The notes below the pieces were generated by a model. That model was given only the letters and a program-made list of their open reading frames with translations. It did not search any database and was not told where the DNA came from. Source: RGIG2707 sp045600065 (GTDB lineage: Bacteria; Bacillota; Clostridia; Peptostreptococcales; Anaerovoracaceae). From it: a DNA stretch of 5,951 nt. This document shows, piece after piece, positions 5,947 to 5,951 of this stretch (positions within the stretch are counted from its first letter, which is position 1; every line of letters starts with the position of its first letter). The stretch covers positions 1 through 5,951 of the forward strand of contig JAZRXE010000008.1 in the NCBI GenBank assembly GCA_045600065.1, given 5' to 3'. The position numbers were made by a program, and so were the translations under genes.

Positions 5947-5951
5947 AATTG

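Overview
The window looks like a chromosomal segment of a low-to-mid GC Firmicute, most likely an anaerobic Clostridia-type bacterium. The clues are strong AGGAGG ribosome binding sites, sigma-A-type promoters, a PepV/Sapep-type dipeptidase, a PspA/IM30 protein and an LtaS-type polyglycerolphosphate synthase homologue. Nothing in the window pins down a genus. There are no tRNA or rRNA genes, insertion sequences, CRISPR arrays or phage genes.

Layout. Positions 1-3344 read as one leftward (minus-strand) transcription unit. It starts at a near-consensus promoter (TTGACA, 17 bp, TAAAAT; 3316-3344) and a leader of about 70 nt with a hairpin. It then encodes, in order: a small GIY-YIG endonuclease-family protein (3237-2980); a two-pass membrane protein with a Gly/Ser/Arg-rich N-terminus and a possible TPM-like extracytoplasmic domain (2931-1705); PspA (1668-985); and a PepV-like M20 dipeptidase (981 to beyond base 1, C-terminus cut off by the window edge). 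The gaps are 48, 36 and 3 nt, and no terminator is visible between the genes.

Positions 3310-3606 are a divergent intergenic region. Rightward from an extended -10 promoter (TGGTATAAT at 3555-3563) runs a single large gene (3607-5907) for an LtaS-like membrane sulfatase-fold phosphoglycerol transferase with all recognisable catalytic residues. After its stop, the last 44 bases hold a CcpA cre-like palindrome overlapping a candidate promoter for a gene beyond the window.

How the genes may work together (inference). PspA guards membrane integrity, the GS-rich protein is a plausible membrane-anchored partner of PspA, and the divergent synthase builds a glycerol-phosphate envelope polymer, so most of the window concerns the cell envelope. 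The dipeptidase and GIY-YIG protein are housekeeping families whose presence in the unit may be incidental. The least-described element is the 408-residue membrane protein, whose architecture (RG/GS-rich cytoplasmic head, membrane span, globular ectodomain, membrane span, duplicated acidic tail motif) directly precedes pspA.
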